Shown piece by piece: positions 51,168-60,138 of a stretch of 64,000 bases of DNA. The translations under genes and the position numbers were made by a program. Every line of letters starts with the position of its first letter. Positions within the stretch are counted from its first letter, which is position 1. Origin of the DNA: Terrirubrum flagellatum. GTDB lineage: Bacteria; Pseudomonadota; Alphaproteobacteria; Rhizobiales; Beijerinckiaceae. The notes under the pieces are model-generated. The model was not told the origin of the DNA and made no database searches. It saw only the letters and a list, made by a program, of their open reading frames with translations. Where the stretch lies: the NCBI RefSeq assembly GCF_022059845.1, contig NZ_CP091853.1:211023-275022 (forward strand). The letters are read 5' to 3'.

Positions 51168-52400
51168 ATGAGCGCGAAGAAAAACATTCACCTGATCGGC
51201 GGCGCAGGCCTGATGGGAGCAGGCATTGTCCGGGACCTTCTCTCGGATCGCGCCATCGTGGATATCGGGACGATCCGCGTTTTCGATCTGTCAGCGAATG
51301 CGATTGACCGGCTCAAAAACGAGACACGGGACGAGCGGCTCGAAGTCGCGACGCTCGACGTCTCGGACAGGCAGGCGCTCCTCGCGGCGCTGAAAGGCGG
51401 CGACATCTGCATCAACGCCGTGCCAACCATGGCCGGCTTCCAGATGCAGATTTTCGAGGCTGCGCTGGAGGCGCGCGCGCCCTATCTCGATCTGGGCGGC
51501 CTTGGAACCTACACCGTACTCCAGAAGGCGGCCGACGAGCGATTTCGCGCAGCGGGCGTCTGCGCCGTCATCGGCGTCGGCGCCGATCCCGGCATGTCGA
51601 ATGTGCTCTGCCGGTTCGTGGCGGATCAACTCGACACCATCGACAAGCTTAACCTCTTCTGGGCGGCAGAGCTGGTGGGACCAGAGAATCCGGTTTTGGT
51701 GCCGCCCTACAGCGTCTCGACGGTGCTGGCGGAATATGCGCTGCCGAGCACGCAGTTCCTTGAGGGACGCTATGTCGAGGTTCCGCCGATGAGCGGAGTC
51801 GAGATCATCGATCTGCCGGAGCCGTGGAATCGCTGCGAGTTCATGTATTCGCCCCATTCCGAGCAGCTCACCGTGCCGGTGGCGAAAGGCATCGCGGAGA
51901 AAGGAATTCAGGAATTCACATGGAAGCTGCATTTGCCGCATCGGGAGCACGCGGCATGGGCTGGGCTTGTGAAAGCCGGTTTCGGCAACGAGGAGCCGAT
52001 CGATGTCGACGGCGTCGCCGTCCAGCCGACGCGTTTCCTCGTCAGCCTCATCAACCGAAACATCGAGCAGAACCGCGATCGCATTCCGGAGCAATCGTCG
52101 CACGAGATTCATTTTGTCATCGGAACCGGTGCAAAAGACGGCCGCGCGCGCCGTGTTCGCGGCGAGGTCATTGTGAGGCCGAACGCAATGTACGCCGGCT
52201 ATGTCGATGCGGCGACGTCGATGAACGGATCGATCGCCGCCCAGCTCATGCTGACATCGCGTCTGACGCCCGGCGTTTGGGCGCCCGAAGAATTCTTTGA
52301 GACGCGGCCCTATTTCGCCGAGTTGAAGAAGCGCGCCTTCGAGGTGCGGCTGACAGTCGAGGATGATGGCGTCGTTGTCAGCGAGTCGCGGGCGGCATGA
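51168..52400 (+). CDS. saccharopine dehydrogenase-like NAD(P)-dependent oxidoreductase
   Basis: A 410-residue protein with a Rossmann fingerprint in HLIGGAGLMGAGIVRD, then INAVPTMAGFQMQIFEAALE and LDLGGLGTY, followed by a CGAD-like GVGADPGMSNVL segment. This is the saccharopine dehydrogenase/Lys9 superfamily, which reversibly links or splits an amine and an oxo acid (opine-type C-N chemistry) or reduces carbonyl substrates. It is the first plus-strand gene after the pucR-like gene and overlaps the ALDH gene (ATGA). It probably handles an amino-acid-like intermediate released by the monooxygenase. Exact chemistry is unknown. Confidence 0.82.
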   Translation: MSAKKNIHLIGGAGLMGAGIVRDLLSDRAIVDIGTIRVFDLSANAIDRLKNETRDERLEVATLDVSDRQALLAALKGGDICINAVPTMAGFQMQIFEAALEARAPYLDLGGLGTYTVLQKAADERFRAAGVCAVIGVGADPGMSNVLCRFVADQLDTIDKLNLFWAAELVGPENPVLVPPYSVSTVLAEYALPSTQFLEGRYVEVPPMSGVEIIDLPEPWNRCEFMYSPHSEQLTVPVAKGIAEKGIQEFTWKLHLPHREHAAWAGLVKAGFGNEEPIDVDGVAVQPTRFLVSLINRNIEQNRDRIPEQSSHEIHFVIGTGAKDGRARRVRGEVIVRPNAMYAGYVDAATSMNGSIAAQLMLTSRLTPGVWAPEEFFETRPYFAELKKRAFEVRLTVEDDGVVVSESRAA

Positions 52401-53890
52401 CGGCCACACTCTTTATCGACGGCGTCTGGCGGGCCGCCGCAGAGGGCGGAGTCTTTCCGGTCATCGATCCCGCGACGGAGGAGACGATCGTAGCCGTATC
52501 GCTAGCGGGCCAGAGCGATGTCGACGCCGCTGTGTTCGCCGCGCGAAGCGCGTTCGACGAAAGCGAGTGGACGAAATTTCCGGGCGCGCAGCGGGCCGCC
52601 ATCCTGCGCCGAATCGCCGACATCATCCGCCTTCGCCGCGAAGAGCTGGCGACGCTGGAGGTTCGCGACAACGGCAAGCCCATCGCTGAGGCCCGCTGGG
52701 ACATCGATGACGCGGCCGGCTGTTTCGACTTCTATGCCGGGCTTGCCGAGTCCGGCGCTCCGGACGAGCCGATCGCGCTTGGCGATGCTCGTTTCAGCAG
52801 CCGCGCCGTGCGCGAACCGGTCGGCGTCGTGGCGGCGATCATTCCCTGGAACTATCCGATGCTGTTGGCCGCCTGGAAGGTTGCCCCAGCGCTTGCGGCG
52901 GGTTGCACGGTCGTGCTGAAGCCCTCCGAATTGACGCCGCTCACGGCGATCGAACTTGTTCGCATCGCCGCCGACGCGGGCGTCCCCGCGGGCGTCCTCA
53001 ATCTCCTCACGGGTTACGGCGACGGCGCCGGACAGCCGCTTGCGCAACATACCGGCGTCGACAAGATCGCATTCACCGGCAGCGTTCCGACCGGCGCGAA
53101 GCTGATGGCGGTCGCCGCGCAGGATATCAAGCGTATCAGTCTGGAACTCGGCGGAAAATCTCCCTTCGTCGTTTTCGCCGACAGCGACGTCGAGCAGGCC
53201 GTCGAGTGGATCATGTTCGGCGTATTCTGGAACCAGGGACAGGTTTGCTCGGCGACCTCGCGCGTTCTCATCGAAAGGTCGCTGTACGCTCCGTTATTGG
53301 CGCGGCTTGCAGAAGCGGCCGCGCAAATCTGGATCGGCGGCGGCCTTGATCCAAAGGTCAAGCTTGGACCCATCGTCTCGGCGAGCCAGCACGCAAAGAT
53401 CGTTGCGGCGATCGAGGACGGCGTTCGATCTGGCGCGCGGCTCGTATCTGGCGGCCGACGGCCGGCCGGACTCGACAAGGGTTATTTTATCGAGCCAACT
53501 ATTTTCGCCGACGCGCCCATCGATAGCTCGCTCTGGCGGGACGAGGTGTTCGGGCCGGTGCTATGCGTCAGGCCTTTCGATAGCGAGGACGAGGCCGTCC
53601 GTCTTGCGAACGACAGCCGCTACGGGCTGGCGGCGGCGGTGATGTCAGCCGATGCGGATCGCGCCGAGCGGGTGGCGCGGCGGCTCCGCGCCGGCATCGT
53701 CTGGATCAACTGTTCGCAGCCGACCTTCGTCGAAGCGCCATGGGGCGGCTACAAGCAGTCAGGCATTGGCCGCGAGCTGGGCCGTTGGGGTTTCGAGGCG
53801 TGTTTCGAGACTAAACAGATCACCCGCTACGACAGCGACGCTCCGTGGGGCTGGTATCTCGGAACGCCCGGCGATGGGGCTGATGCATAG
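52397..53890 (+). CDS. aldehyde dehydrogenase, betaine-aldehyde-dehydrogenase-like
   Basis: A 497-residue ALDH with oxyanion Asn152 (IPWNYP), general base Glu250 (LELGGKSP) and nucleophile Cys284 (GQVCSATSR). The IPWNYPMLLAAWKVAPALAAG and GQVCSATSR style is shared with betaine-aldehyde and aminoaldehyde dehydrogenases, so an amino- or ammonium-substituted aldehyde is a good candidate substrate. It is coupled to the preceding reductase gene by ATGA and followed after 43 bases by the flavin reductase fusion. It most likely oxidises the aldehyde that oxidative C-N cleavage would produce. Confidence 0.88.
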   Translation: MTATLFIDGVWRAAAEGGVFPVIDPATEETIVAVSLAGQSDVDAAVFAARSAFDESEWTKFPGAQRAAILRRIADIIRLRREELATLEVRDNGKPIAEARWDIDDAAGCFDFYAGLAESGAPDEPIALGDARFSSRAVREPVGVVAAIIPWNYPMLLAAWKVAPALAAGCTVVLKPSELTPLTAIELVRIAADAGVPAGVLNLLTGYGDGAGQPLAQHTGVDKIAFTGSVPTGAKLMAVAAQDIKRISLELGGKSPFVVFADSDVEQAVEWIMFGVFWNQGQVCSATSRVLIERSLYAPLLARLAEAAAQIWIGGGLDPKVKLGPIVSASQHAKIVAAIEDGVRSGARLVSGGRRPAGLDKGYFIEPTIFADAPIDSSLWRDEVFGPVLCVRPFDSEDEAVRLANDSRYGLAAAVMSADADRAERVARRLRAGIVWINCSQPTFVEAPWGGYKQSGIGRELGRWGFEACFETKQITRYDSDAPWGWYLGTPGDGADA

Positions 53891-53933
53891 AGAGGCGTTG
53901 CGCCGTGACGATCCGTCTGAGGGAGACTGTAGC

Positions 53934-55028
53934 ATGACGGCGCATATCGCTCCCGAAGCGATCGACGCTCATCGCTTCCGCGCACTCATGCGCAGCGTGG
54001 CGTCGAGCGTGGCGGTAATCACGACAGGGCACGACGGCCATCTCCATGGCATGACGGCGACAGCCGTATGCAGCGTTTCGGCGTCGCCGCCGCGGTTGCT
54101 GATCGTCGTGAATCGCTCCGCGCGCAGTCATCCGCTCATCACAGCCAGCCGAAACTTCACCGTCAATGTTCTGGCCGAGGCACAACGCGAACTTAGCGAG
54201 CGGTTCGCTTCCGGCGCGGACAACCAGTTTACAGGCGTTCCCTACGATCTCGCTGGAAATGGCAGCCCGGTCATTCGCGGCGCCGCCGCTCATATGGAGT
54301 GCATCCTGGTGAGCGAGACCGAGATGGGAACGCATACGATTTTCGTTGGCGAGATCATTGGCGGCGGCATGTCCGGTGCCAGCCCTCTTCTCTATCACGA
54401 CGGCGCATACAAGGCGCTCACGCCTCGCGTCAGCCAGTATGATATCGCGCCGCTGTTCCTTGAACGCTGGTCGCCGCGCGCCTTCACCGACGAAACGATT
54501 TCCGCTGCGCAACTGATGCCGCTGCTGGAGGCTGCGCGGTGGGCTCCGTCGTCGATGAACGCGCAGCCCTGGCGCTTCGTCTATCTGCTTCGCGGCGGCG
54601 CCGGCTGGCGGGAAACGCTCGGCTGCCTGTCCAACACCAATCAGTCCTGGGCGTTTCGGGCCGCGGCTTTGATCGCTTTCGTGTCGAAGGACACGCTGGA
54701 ATTCGGCGCGGAGACGGCGCCGTCGCCAACGCACAGCTTTGACGCCGGCGCGGCCTGGATGTCGTTCGCATTGCAGGCCTATCTCTCGGGCTGGCATACG
54801 CATGGCATGGCGGGTTTTGATCCTGTCCGGCTGCGCGCTGTGCTCGCCGTGCCCGACGGGTATGTCGTCAACGCCATAGCCGCCATCGGCAAGATCGGGG
54901 ATCGATCGCTGCTGGAAGACAAGCTGAAGACGCGCGAGAGTCCCGCAGGTCGCGCCCCGCTCGAAGAACTGGTGTTTGAAGAGCGCATGAGGATTTTCGA
55001 CTCGCCTCTGCGGACCTACAACAACTGA
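53934..55028 (+). CDS. flavin reductase-nitroreductase fusion protein
   Basis: A 364-residue two-domain flavoprotein. Residues about 10-165 are a flavin-reductase-like (HpaC/NtaB) split-barrel domain: MRSVASSVAVITTGHDGHLH, GMTATAVCSVSASPPRLLIV and the HTIFVGEI strand. Residues about 175-364 are a nitroreductase-fold domain: FLERWSPRAFTDE, LLEAARWAPSSMNAQPWRFV and a C-terminal AIGKIGD. The first domain should supply reduced FMN to the LLM monooxygenase; the second may recycle flavin or reduce a nitro, quinone or imine intermediate. ATG 53934 is preceded by GAGGGAG; the longer frame from 53652 lies inside the ALDH gene. The fusion is unusual. Confidence 0.85.
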   Translation: MTAHIAPEAIDAHRFRALMRSVASSVAVITTGHDGHLHGMTATAVCSVSASPPRLLIVVNRSARSHPLITASRNFTVNVLAEAQRELSERFASGADNQFTGVPYDLAGNGSPVIRGAAAHMECILVSETEMGTHTIFVGEIIGGGMSGASPLLYHDGAYKALTPRVSQYDIAPLFLERWSPRAFTDETISAAQLMPLLEAARWAPSSMNAQPWRFVYLLRGGAGWRETLGCLSNTNQSWAFRAAALIAFVSKDTLEFGAETAPSPTHSFDAGAAWMSFALQAYLSGWHTHGMAGFDPVRLRAVLAVPDGYVVNAIAAIGKIGDRSLLEDKLKTRESPAGRAPLEELVFEERMRIFDSPLRTYNN

Positions 55029-55315
55029 ATCGAGCTTGGGAAAGCTGATGCTCGTTGCGACGCGAATTCGTAACCCAAAGCGGCCGGTCGTGCGACCGGG
55101 AGGCGGAGTCATAGCTGCACGGCTTTTTGACGCCACGCTCAGCGGCGTGAGTTTGCTCGTGACGATCGGCGTCGCGCTCATGGGCGCAATTAATATCGCA
55201 GCAGTTTGGCGGAAAACCCGAGAGCCATCTGCTCGTTGAGCGGCTCAGCCATTTAGTGCCGTTCAAGAGCGAGCGTCGCAGTTTGACCCTTTCCGGACAG
55301 CCAGAATGTCCGCTC

Positions 55316-57475
55316 TTAGTGAGGAGACTCAAGTGCCGCTGGCGAGGCGACAACGATGCGAAACCCGTTGCCACGCCAGAAGCCATCAGGCTCCAGGCTT
55401 CCACGATAGGTGCAGCAAGCCTTCAGCCGACCGCTGGAGAAGCAGCCGCCCCGCAGCACGCGACGAATGTGCGGGCCGGCGTCAGACGCCTCTCGCCCAT
55501 CATCATCGTAGGGATATTTGAACGATGGCGTCGCCATGTCATCGCCCCACAACGTGCTCGTCCACTCCCAGACCTGTCCAGCCATATCATAGCAGCCATA
55601 AGGTGAGCGGCCTTTTGGAAAGAGGCCAACAGCACAGGTGTCGTTAAAGCCGCTCTCTTCTGAATTTGCAGCGTCTGCGGACCAATCGCTGCCCCAGGGA
55701 TAAACAACGCAATTCCCGCGGTCTGGTTGGTCGCCGCGGGCCGCGCGCTCCCATTCGGGTTCGGTCGGAAGCCGTACCAATTCTTCGGCGTCGATCCGTC
55801 CTTCAGCGCGCCATCGCGCCGTGAGCCATTCGCAGTAGGCGATGGCGTCGCGCCAAGTGAGATCGATGGCGGGCGCATTGGCGCGCTCAGGCGATCGCCC
55901 ATCCTTCGAAGCCCAATGGCGTTCGGTCTCCGCAACAAATGCGCCGTAACTTCTGTTTGTGACGGGAAACCGGCCGATTTTGAAGGCGCGCACATGGACG
56001 CGGTGAGGAGGGGTGGAATTCGGGTGCGTATTCGATCCCATGACAAAGTCGCCGACGGGGATATCGACCATCGCATCGAGATCGCGAGGATCGCCCCAAC
56101 GAGCGAGCACGCGCCCCGCCTCAGCGCGAAGAGTGGGAGATAAAGCGCCGTTCTCGATGAGACGCAATAAGATATTCCCGATGCGCGATTGCAGCGCGCC
56201 TTCGCTGAAGACCATGGGCGCGGCGATCAGCGCGCCGCGTAGCGCGTTGCTTTCGGACTCATCGATCAAGCCATTGACGAGCGCGTCAGGCGGCGCATTC
56301 CGGGTCGCAAGTCTGCTCGCCAGGCTCTTGACCGGCGCCATCCATGTATCAGGGCATTGATGGAATAATTTCGCTACGTCTGACGGCGGTAGGACGGCGA
56401 GATGTCGAGCCGCAAGCAATTCGACGAGGTAAGGCTTGCGCACGGTTCGGCACAGGCCAAGCGAAACAAGAAGCGTCTGCAGCTTTGCGTCCGGGGCGAA
56501 GTCCATGCCGCCGCTTCGCAGATTCTCGAAAGCCGATTTGCACAAGCGATCTGCGGCTCCCGTGTCACAATGCTCCAGGACTTGGTCAAGCCACGCATCG
56601 ACCATCGCTTCGGGCGACGAAGGCGCTTCGTTCAACCACAGCGACAGCGCAAATAGTCCCGGATTTGTCGCGGCGTTCGACATCTGAGCCGGCGTTGGCG
56701 CCTGAGCGCTCGATCTTTCGGCGATGAACGCGCGTCGCTGGACTGCAAGGAGCGGCAGCATGTCATGCGTGCTGAACTCTGCCAGCGATGGCCAGGATCG
56801 GACGATCGTTGCTTCTCCGAGCGCAAGGACGCGTAGCTTGGGATAGCGTGCCATCAAGGCTGATGCGTCCGCTAATACCGAGGGCCCCATTGAACCGAGG
56901 CGGTCGATACCGTCCAGGATGAGAAAGACATCCTGGATAGATTCCTTGCTCACAGCTTCGGCGAGCGCCGCTTCAATATCGAAGCCCGCAGCCACGAGAA
57001 GCTCTGAGAGAGACGAGGCGCTTCTGATCTCCACATAGAAGGGCAGTGCGATGGTCTCGCGCCACTCCTCAAGCGCGGTCATCCCTTGTTCGTTGCGAAA
57101 GACCGGCCGGGTCACCTCAGTGAGATTGTATTGCTGCGAATTTACGAGTTCACCTGCGAGATTGAGCGCGAGGCGCCGGGCGAAGCTCGTCTTTCCGCTT
57201 CCTCGCGGTCCGAGAAGCATCACCGCGCGCGCCGTCTGCGTGACTTCAAGCGCGGAGAAGTAGGCTTGAGGCGCGGGCTGCGCAGCCGCGTCGCGCAGCG
57301 ACCTCAGGCCTTTCGCCGCCTTGTCTTCCTCGGTGTAATTCGCAAGCAGCGGGATGTAACCGTCCTCGAGGGACAGCGAGCCATATGGGGAGGCGACAAG
57401 TTCGGCGCCCGCAAGCCGTTCGACCAAGGCGATGCAATGGCTCCTGACGCGTTGCTCGGATTCAGTGGCGCACAT
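55316..57475 (-). CDS. STAND-type NTPase fused to an FGE-sulfatase-like (SUMF1) domain
   Basis: A 719-residue multidomain protein. Residues about 85-280 form a P-loop module: Walker A GPRGSGKTS (89-97), Walker B VFLILDGID (183-191) and NPGLFALSLW (271-280), the pattern of NACHT-like STAND ATPases. A helical middle region follows. From about residue 466 there is an FGE-sulfatase fold: VDIPVGDFVMGS, FPVTNRSYGAF, LPTEPEWERAARG, GQVWEWTS and RVLRGGCFSSGR. The Cys pair of true formylglycine-generating enzymes does not align, so it is probably a sensor or ligand-binding domain, not a sulfatase activator. ATG 57475 is chosen because the upstream part of the frame lies in the VOC gene. Such NTPase-FGE proteins may act in defence or signalling. 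Confidence 0.8.
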   Translation of the reverse strand: MCATESEQRVRSHCIALVERLAGAELVASPYGSLSLEDGYIPLLANYTEEDKAAKGLRSLRDAAAQPAPQAYFSALEVTQTARAVMLLGPRGSGKTSFARRLALNLAGELVNSQQYNLTEVTRPVFRNEQGMTALEEWRETIALPFYVEIRSASSLSELLVAAGFDIEAALAEAVSKESIQDVFLILDGIDRLGSMGPSVLADASALMARYPKLRVLALGEATIVRSWPSLAEFSTHDMLPLLAVQRRAFIAERSSAQAPTPAQMSNAATNPGLFALSLWLNEAPSSPEAMVDAWLDQVLEHCDTGAADRLCKSAFENLRSGGMDFAPDAKLQTLLVSLGLCRTVRKPYLVELLAARHLAVLPPSDVAKLFHQCPDTWMAPVKSLASRLATRNAPPDALVNGLIDESESNALRGALIAAPMVFSEGALQSRIGNILLRLIENGALSPTLRAEAGRVLARWGDPRDLDAMVDIPVGDFVMGSNTHPNSTPPHRVHVRAFKIGRFPVTNRSYGAFVAETERHWASKDGRSPERANAPAIDLTWRDAIAYCEWLTARWRAEGRIDAEELVRLPTEPEWERAARGDQPDRGNCVVYPWGSDWSADAANSEESGFNDTCAVGLFPKGRSPYGCYDMAGQVWEWTSTLWGDDMATPSFKYPYDDDGREASDAGPHIRRVLRGGCFSSGRLKACCTYRGSLEPDGFWRGNGFRIVVASPAALESPH

Positions 57476-57483
57476 TTCTCGAC

Positions 57484-57867
57484 TCAACGAAACAGGCTGG
57501 CGACGTCGGGATTGTGGAAGCGCTGAATCTCGATCGCGTAGCCGGCAGGATCTTCGAAGAAAAAATGGTCGCAATAAGCGCCGCGCAAGATTTCCGAGAG
57601 GCCGGCGACCTGCTGCCTCTTCAAACGTTGATGCCAGCCTTCGACGTCTTCGGAGACAATCGTGAAAAGCGCGGCGCTCTTTGGCTGATGTTTCAGATGT
57701 CCACGGTTGCCGTCGACGATGCCGAAGTAGCAATTTGCAGCGACGCGGTAGATGCGCGCAAGACCTTGATCAAGCACGAGGTCGAAACCTAGGACATTCT
57801 CATAGAACTCCGACACTGCGTGAATGTCGGGATAGTAGAAGAATGTGATCGCGTAGTCTTTCTTCAT
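57484..57867 (-). CDS. small VOC-superfamily protein
   Basis: A 127-residue single VOC domain starting MKKDYAITFFYYPDIHAVSE, with FYENVLGFDLVLDQGLAR and ending FFEDPAGYAIEIQRF. The first ligand position is Phe/Tyr instead of His, so it may be metal-free, as in binding proteins for glycopeptides or other small molecules. It lies 8 bases before the STAND-FGE gene and 31 bases after the SBP-like gene, all in the same direction, so it is probably co-transcribed with both. No enzymatic role can be named. Confidence 0.75.
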   Translation of the reverse strand: MKKDYAITFFYYPDIHAVSEFYENVLGFDLVLDQGLARIYRVAANCYFGIVDGNRGHLKHQPKSAALFTIVSEDVEGWHQRLKRQQVAGLSEILRGAYCDHFFFEDPAGYAIEIQRFHNPDVASLFR

Positions 57868-57898
57868 GATGCAAGATTTCGCTTTCTGGTCGCCGTGT

Positions 57899-59287
57899 TT
57901 AGCCGATGTTCAGAACGCCCTTGTGATCGAGGGAGAGGCCTGCGACGCCGTCTCGCGAGGCGCAAACCTCGATCGGATGGAAAAGATAGAGCCATGGCGG
58001 GTTGGCGTTCAGACGCCGCAGGCACCGTCCGTAGGCGATGGCGCGCTCACTCGACTCGACGGCGCGATTGGCCGCGACGATCAGCTTTTCAGTTTCGGCG
58101 TCGTCGTAACCTTGCCACCAAACGGCTTTGACCGCGCTAGAGATCTTGTCATTGAGGATACGATAGGTGCTTTGCGGGGAGGAATCGAATATTGCGAGAT
58201 CGCCAATCTCCTTGCGGCCAACCTGCCGGGCATATTCGGGGCGATCTGTCTCGATCTCGACCGTCACGGAGAGGCCGAGGTCGCCGAGTTGATCAGCTAC
58301 GAAGAGGCTGATCTCTTTCGCGCGGTCCGGCATGAAGGTCGGCGTCCTCAGGGTGACCTTGGACTCTGCGCCTGTTTGATCAAGCAGCGCCTTGGCGCGG
58401 TCGAGATCGTAGGGGATTAGCTGCGTTCCTGCATGGTCCATACCGAGATGGAATGGGCTGACGATGGAGGCGGACGGCGCGGCAAGACCGTGGAGGACGC
58501 CGGAGATCAGACCTTCAATATCGACGGCGTGATTGATGGCGAGGCGTCCTTCAGGCGACGCGAACAACCCATCGAAACAGTTGAGATAATAGATCACCGA
58601 TAGCGTGTTGAGCGCTTTGCCCCAGACGAGGGTGGGATCGAATTCAAGCGGCCCGTGGACACGTTCAAGATTGAGCGCGGCGTCGACGGCGCCGTCTTTG
58701 AGCAGGCGAAGACGATCTTCGGCGCTCGGGATCTCGTGGGCGACGATCGTTTGCGGGCCTGCGCCCGAGACGCGTTCAAGCGTCGCGCTCCGCCGTGGCG
58801 AGAAGTTTGAGACGCGGTACGGCCCGGACCCGATCGTCGCGGCGCCGCTCGCGTCAAGGCGGCAGAGAAAGAACTCCGAAAAAATGTCAAGAATATCGGC
58901 GATTGGTTCTGGGTTCTCGACGATAACGCTATTGTCGGCGCCGACAGAGAGGCGTGCGTTGGCCAGATAGCGCGCGTAAGACCACTTCATGCCGAAGGTG
59001 TCGACGGCGCTGCAGATATCGTTGACGAATGCAATGACGTCTTCAGCCAGGCAAGGCGCCCCATCGTGGAAGCACGCCGCCTTTCGGATGAAGAATCGCC
59101 AGGATCTGCCGTCCTGAGAATATGTCCAACGATCGAACAGGCCCGGCCTGGCGAGGCCGCGGTCCCAGCGCAATAGCGGTTCGAAGACAAGAGTCTTGAG
59201 AGTCAGCACGCTGGTGTCGTCGGTCACCCGCGTCGGCGGAAGAAAGTCGACTTTCTCCAAGGCGAGCGTCAGTATGGGCGTGGACAT
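57899..59287 (-). CDS. family 5 solute-binding-protein-like protein without signal peptide
   Basis: A 462-residue protein of the peptide/nickel-type (SBP_bac_5) fold, with LVFEPLLRWDRGLARPGLFD, FFIRKAACFHDGAPCLAEDV, IGSGPYRVSNF and NHAVDIEGLISGVLHG. The N-terminus is MSTPILTLALEKVDFLPPTR, with no signal peptide, so it probably stays in the cytoplasm. SgrR-type regulators have cytoplasmic SBP_5 domains, but no DNA-binding domain is present here. It lies 6 bases from the DppC-like permease gene. It may act as a cytoplasmic ligand sensor or binding partner for the STAND protein, or it may have lost export; both are inferences. Confidence 0.8.
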   Translation of the reverse strand: MSTPILTLALEKVDFLPPTRVTDDTSVLTLKTLVFEPLLRWDRGLARPGLFDRWTYSQDGRSWRFFIRKAACFHDGAPCLAEDVIAFVNDICSAVDTFGMKWSYARYLANARLSVGADNSVIVENPEPIADILDIFSEFFLCRLDASGAATIGSGPYRVSNFSPRRSATLERVSGAGPQTIVAHEIPSAEDRLRLLKDGAVDAALNLERVHGPLEFDPTLVWGKALNTLSVIYYLNCFDGLFASPEGRLAINHAVDIEGLISGVLHGLAAPSASIVSPFHLGMDHAGTQLIPYDLDRAKALLDQTGAESKVTLRTPTFMPDRAKEISLFVADQLGDLGLSVTVEIETDRPEYARQVGRKEIGDLAIFDSSPQSTYRILNDKISSAVKAVWWQGYDDAETEKLIVAANRAVESSERAIAYGRCLRRLNANPPWLYLFHPIEVCASRDGVAGLSLDHKGVLNIG

Positions 59288-59293
59288 AAATCC

Positions 59294-60130
59294 TCAGTCG
59301 AGTTCCCGGCGTCGTGGATTGAACCAGTCGGCAAGCGCGTCGCCAATCAGATTGAAAGACAGCACCGTGAGCAGGATCGCCATCCCGGGAGTGAGGGCGA
59401 CCCACGGACTCGCTCGGACAAACTGCAGGTTGCTTGAGACGTCGGCGCCCCATTCCGGCAATGGCGGCTGTGCGCCAAGGCCGAGAAAGCCAAGACTCGC
59501 CGTCTGCAGGATAGCGCTGCCGACACTGAGCGAAGCCTGCACCAGAAGGGGGCCCAACCCATTCGCAAGCACATGTCGGACAAGGATTCTTGGCGTGGAA
59601 AGGCCCAGCGAAATCGCTGCCTCGACGTAAAGCTTGACCGATACGCTTAGCGCCTGGCTGCGTGCAACGCGCGCAAATTGCGGCGCGAGGGTGATTGCGA
59701 CTGCTAGCATGGCGTTGTTGAGGCTGGGACCGAACGCGGCGGCGAGCGCAATTGCAAGCACGAGCGCCGGGAATGACAATATGGCGTCAACCGTTCGCAT
59801 GATGATCGCGTCGGTGAAGCCGCCCATGAATCCTGCGATTGTTCCGAAGAATACGCCCGCTACAAATGCGATGAGCACGACGCCGAGGCCGATCGTGAGC
59901 GTGTTCCGCCCACCATGAATCACGCGCGCGAAGACGTCGCGGCCGAGCGAGTCTGTTCCGAACCAATGCTGAAGGCCTGGAGGCGAAAGCTTGTGGAGCA
60001 CGTCAAGCCGGGTCGGCGAATAGCCAATCAGCAGAGGCCCAATTGTGACCGCGATAAGAATAGCGAATAGCGTTCCGCCGCCGACCAACGCCAACCTGTT
60101 ATTTCTCAAGAACTGGACGATTTCCGCCAT
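59294..60130 (-). CDS. Dpp/Opp-type ABC transporter permease (DppC-like)
   Basis: A 278-residue inner-membrane permease. The first hydrophobic segment (LALVGGGTLFAILIAVTIGP) is followed by the typical HWFGTDSLGRDVFARVIHGG motif and the EAA-type loop. ATG 60130 is chosen, 8 bases after the DppB-like stop; the 60304 frame lies inside that gene. It pairs with the DppB-like permease. No ATPase gene follows in the window, so the transporter must borrow one from elsewhere or be incomplete. Confidence 0.88.
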   Translation of the reverse strand: MAEIVQFLRNNRLALVGGGTLFAILIAVTIGPLLIGYSPTRLDVLHKLSPPGLQHWFGTDSLGRDVFARVIHGGRNTLTIGLGVVLIAFVAGVFFGTIAGFMGGFTDAIIMRTVDAILSFPALVLAIALAAAFGPSLNNAMLAVAITLAPQFARVARSQALSVSVKLYVEAAISLGLSTPRILVRHVLANGLGPLLVQASLSVGSAILQTASLGFLGLGAQPPLPEWGADVSSNLQFVRASPWVALTPGMAILLTVLSFNLIGDALADWFNPRRRELD

Positions 60131-60138
60131 CGCAGTTC

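Noticed and set aside
53820..55181. 453-codon minus-strand frame
   Set aside because: It is an antisense shadow of the flavin reductase-nitroreductase fusion gene.
55036..55239. 67-codon frame with one hydrophobic segment after the fusion gene
   Set aside because: It would begin with TTG or need an internal ATG, has no ribosome site and no recognisable family. It could be a small membrane protein, but support is too weak.
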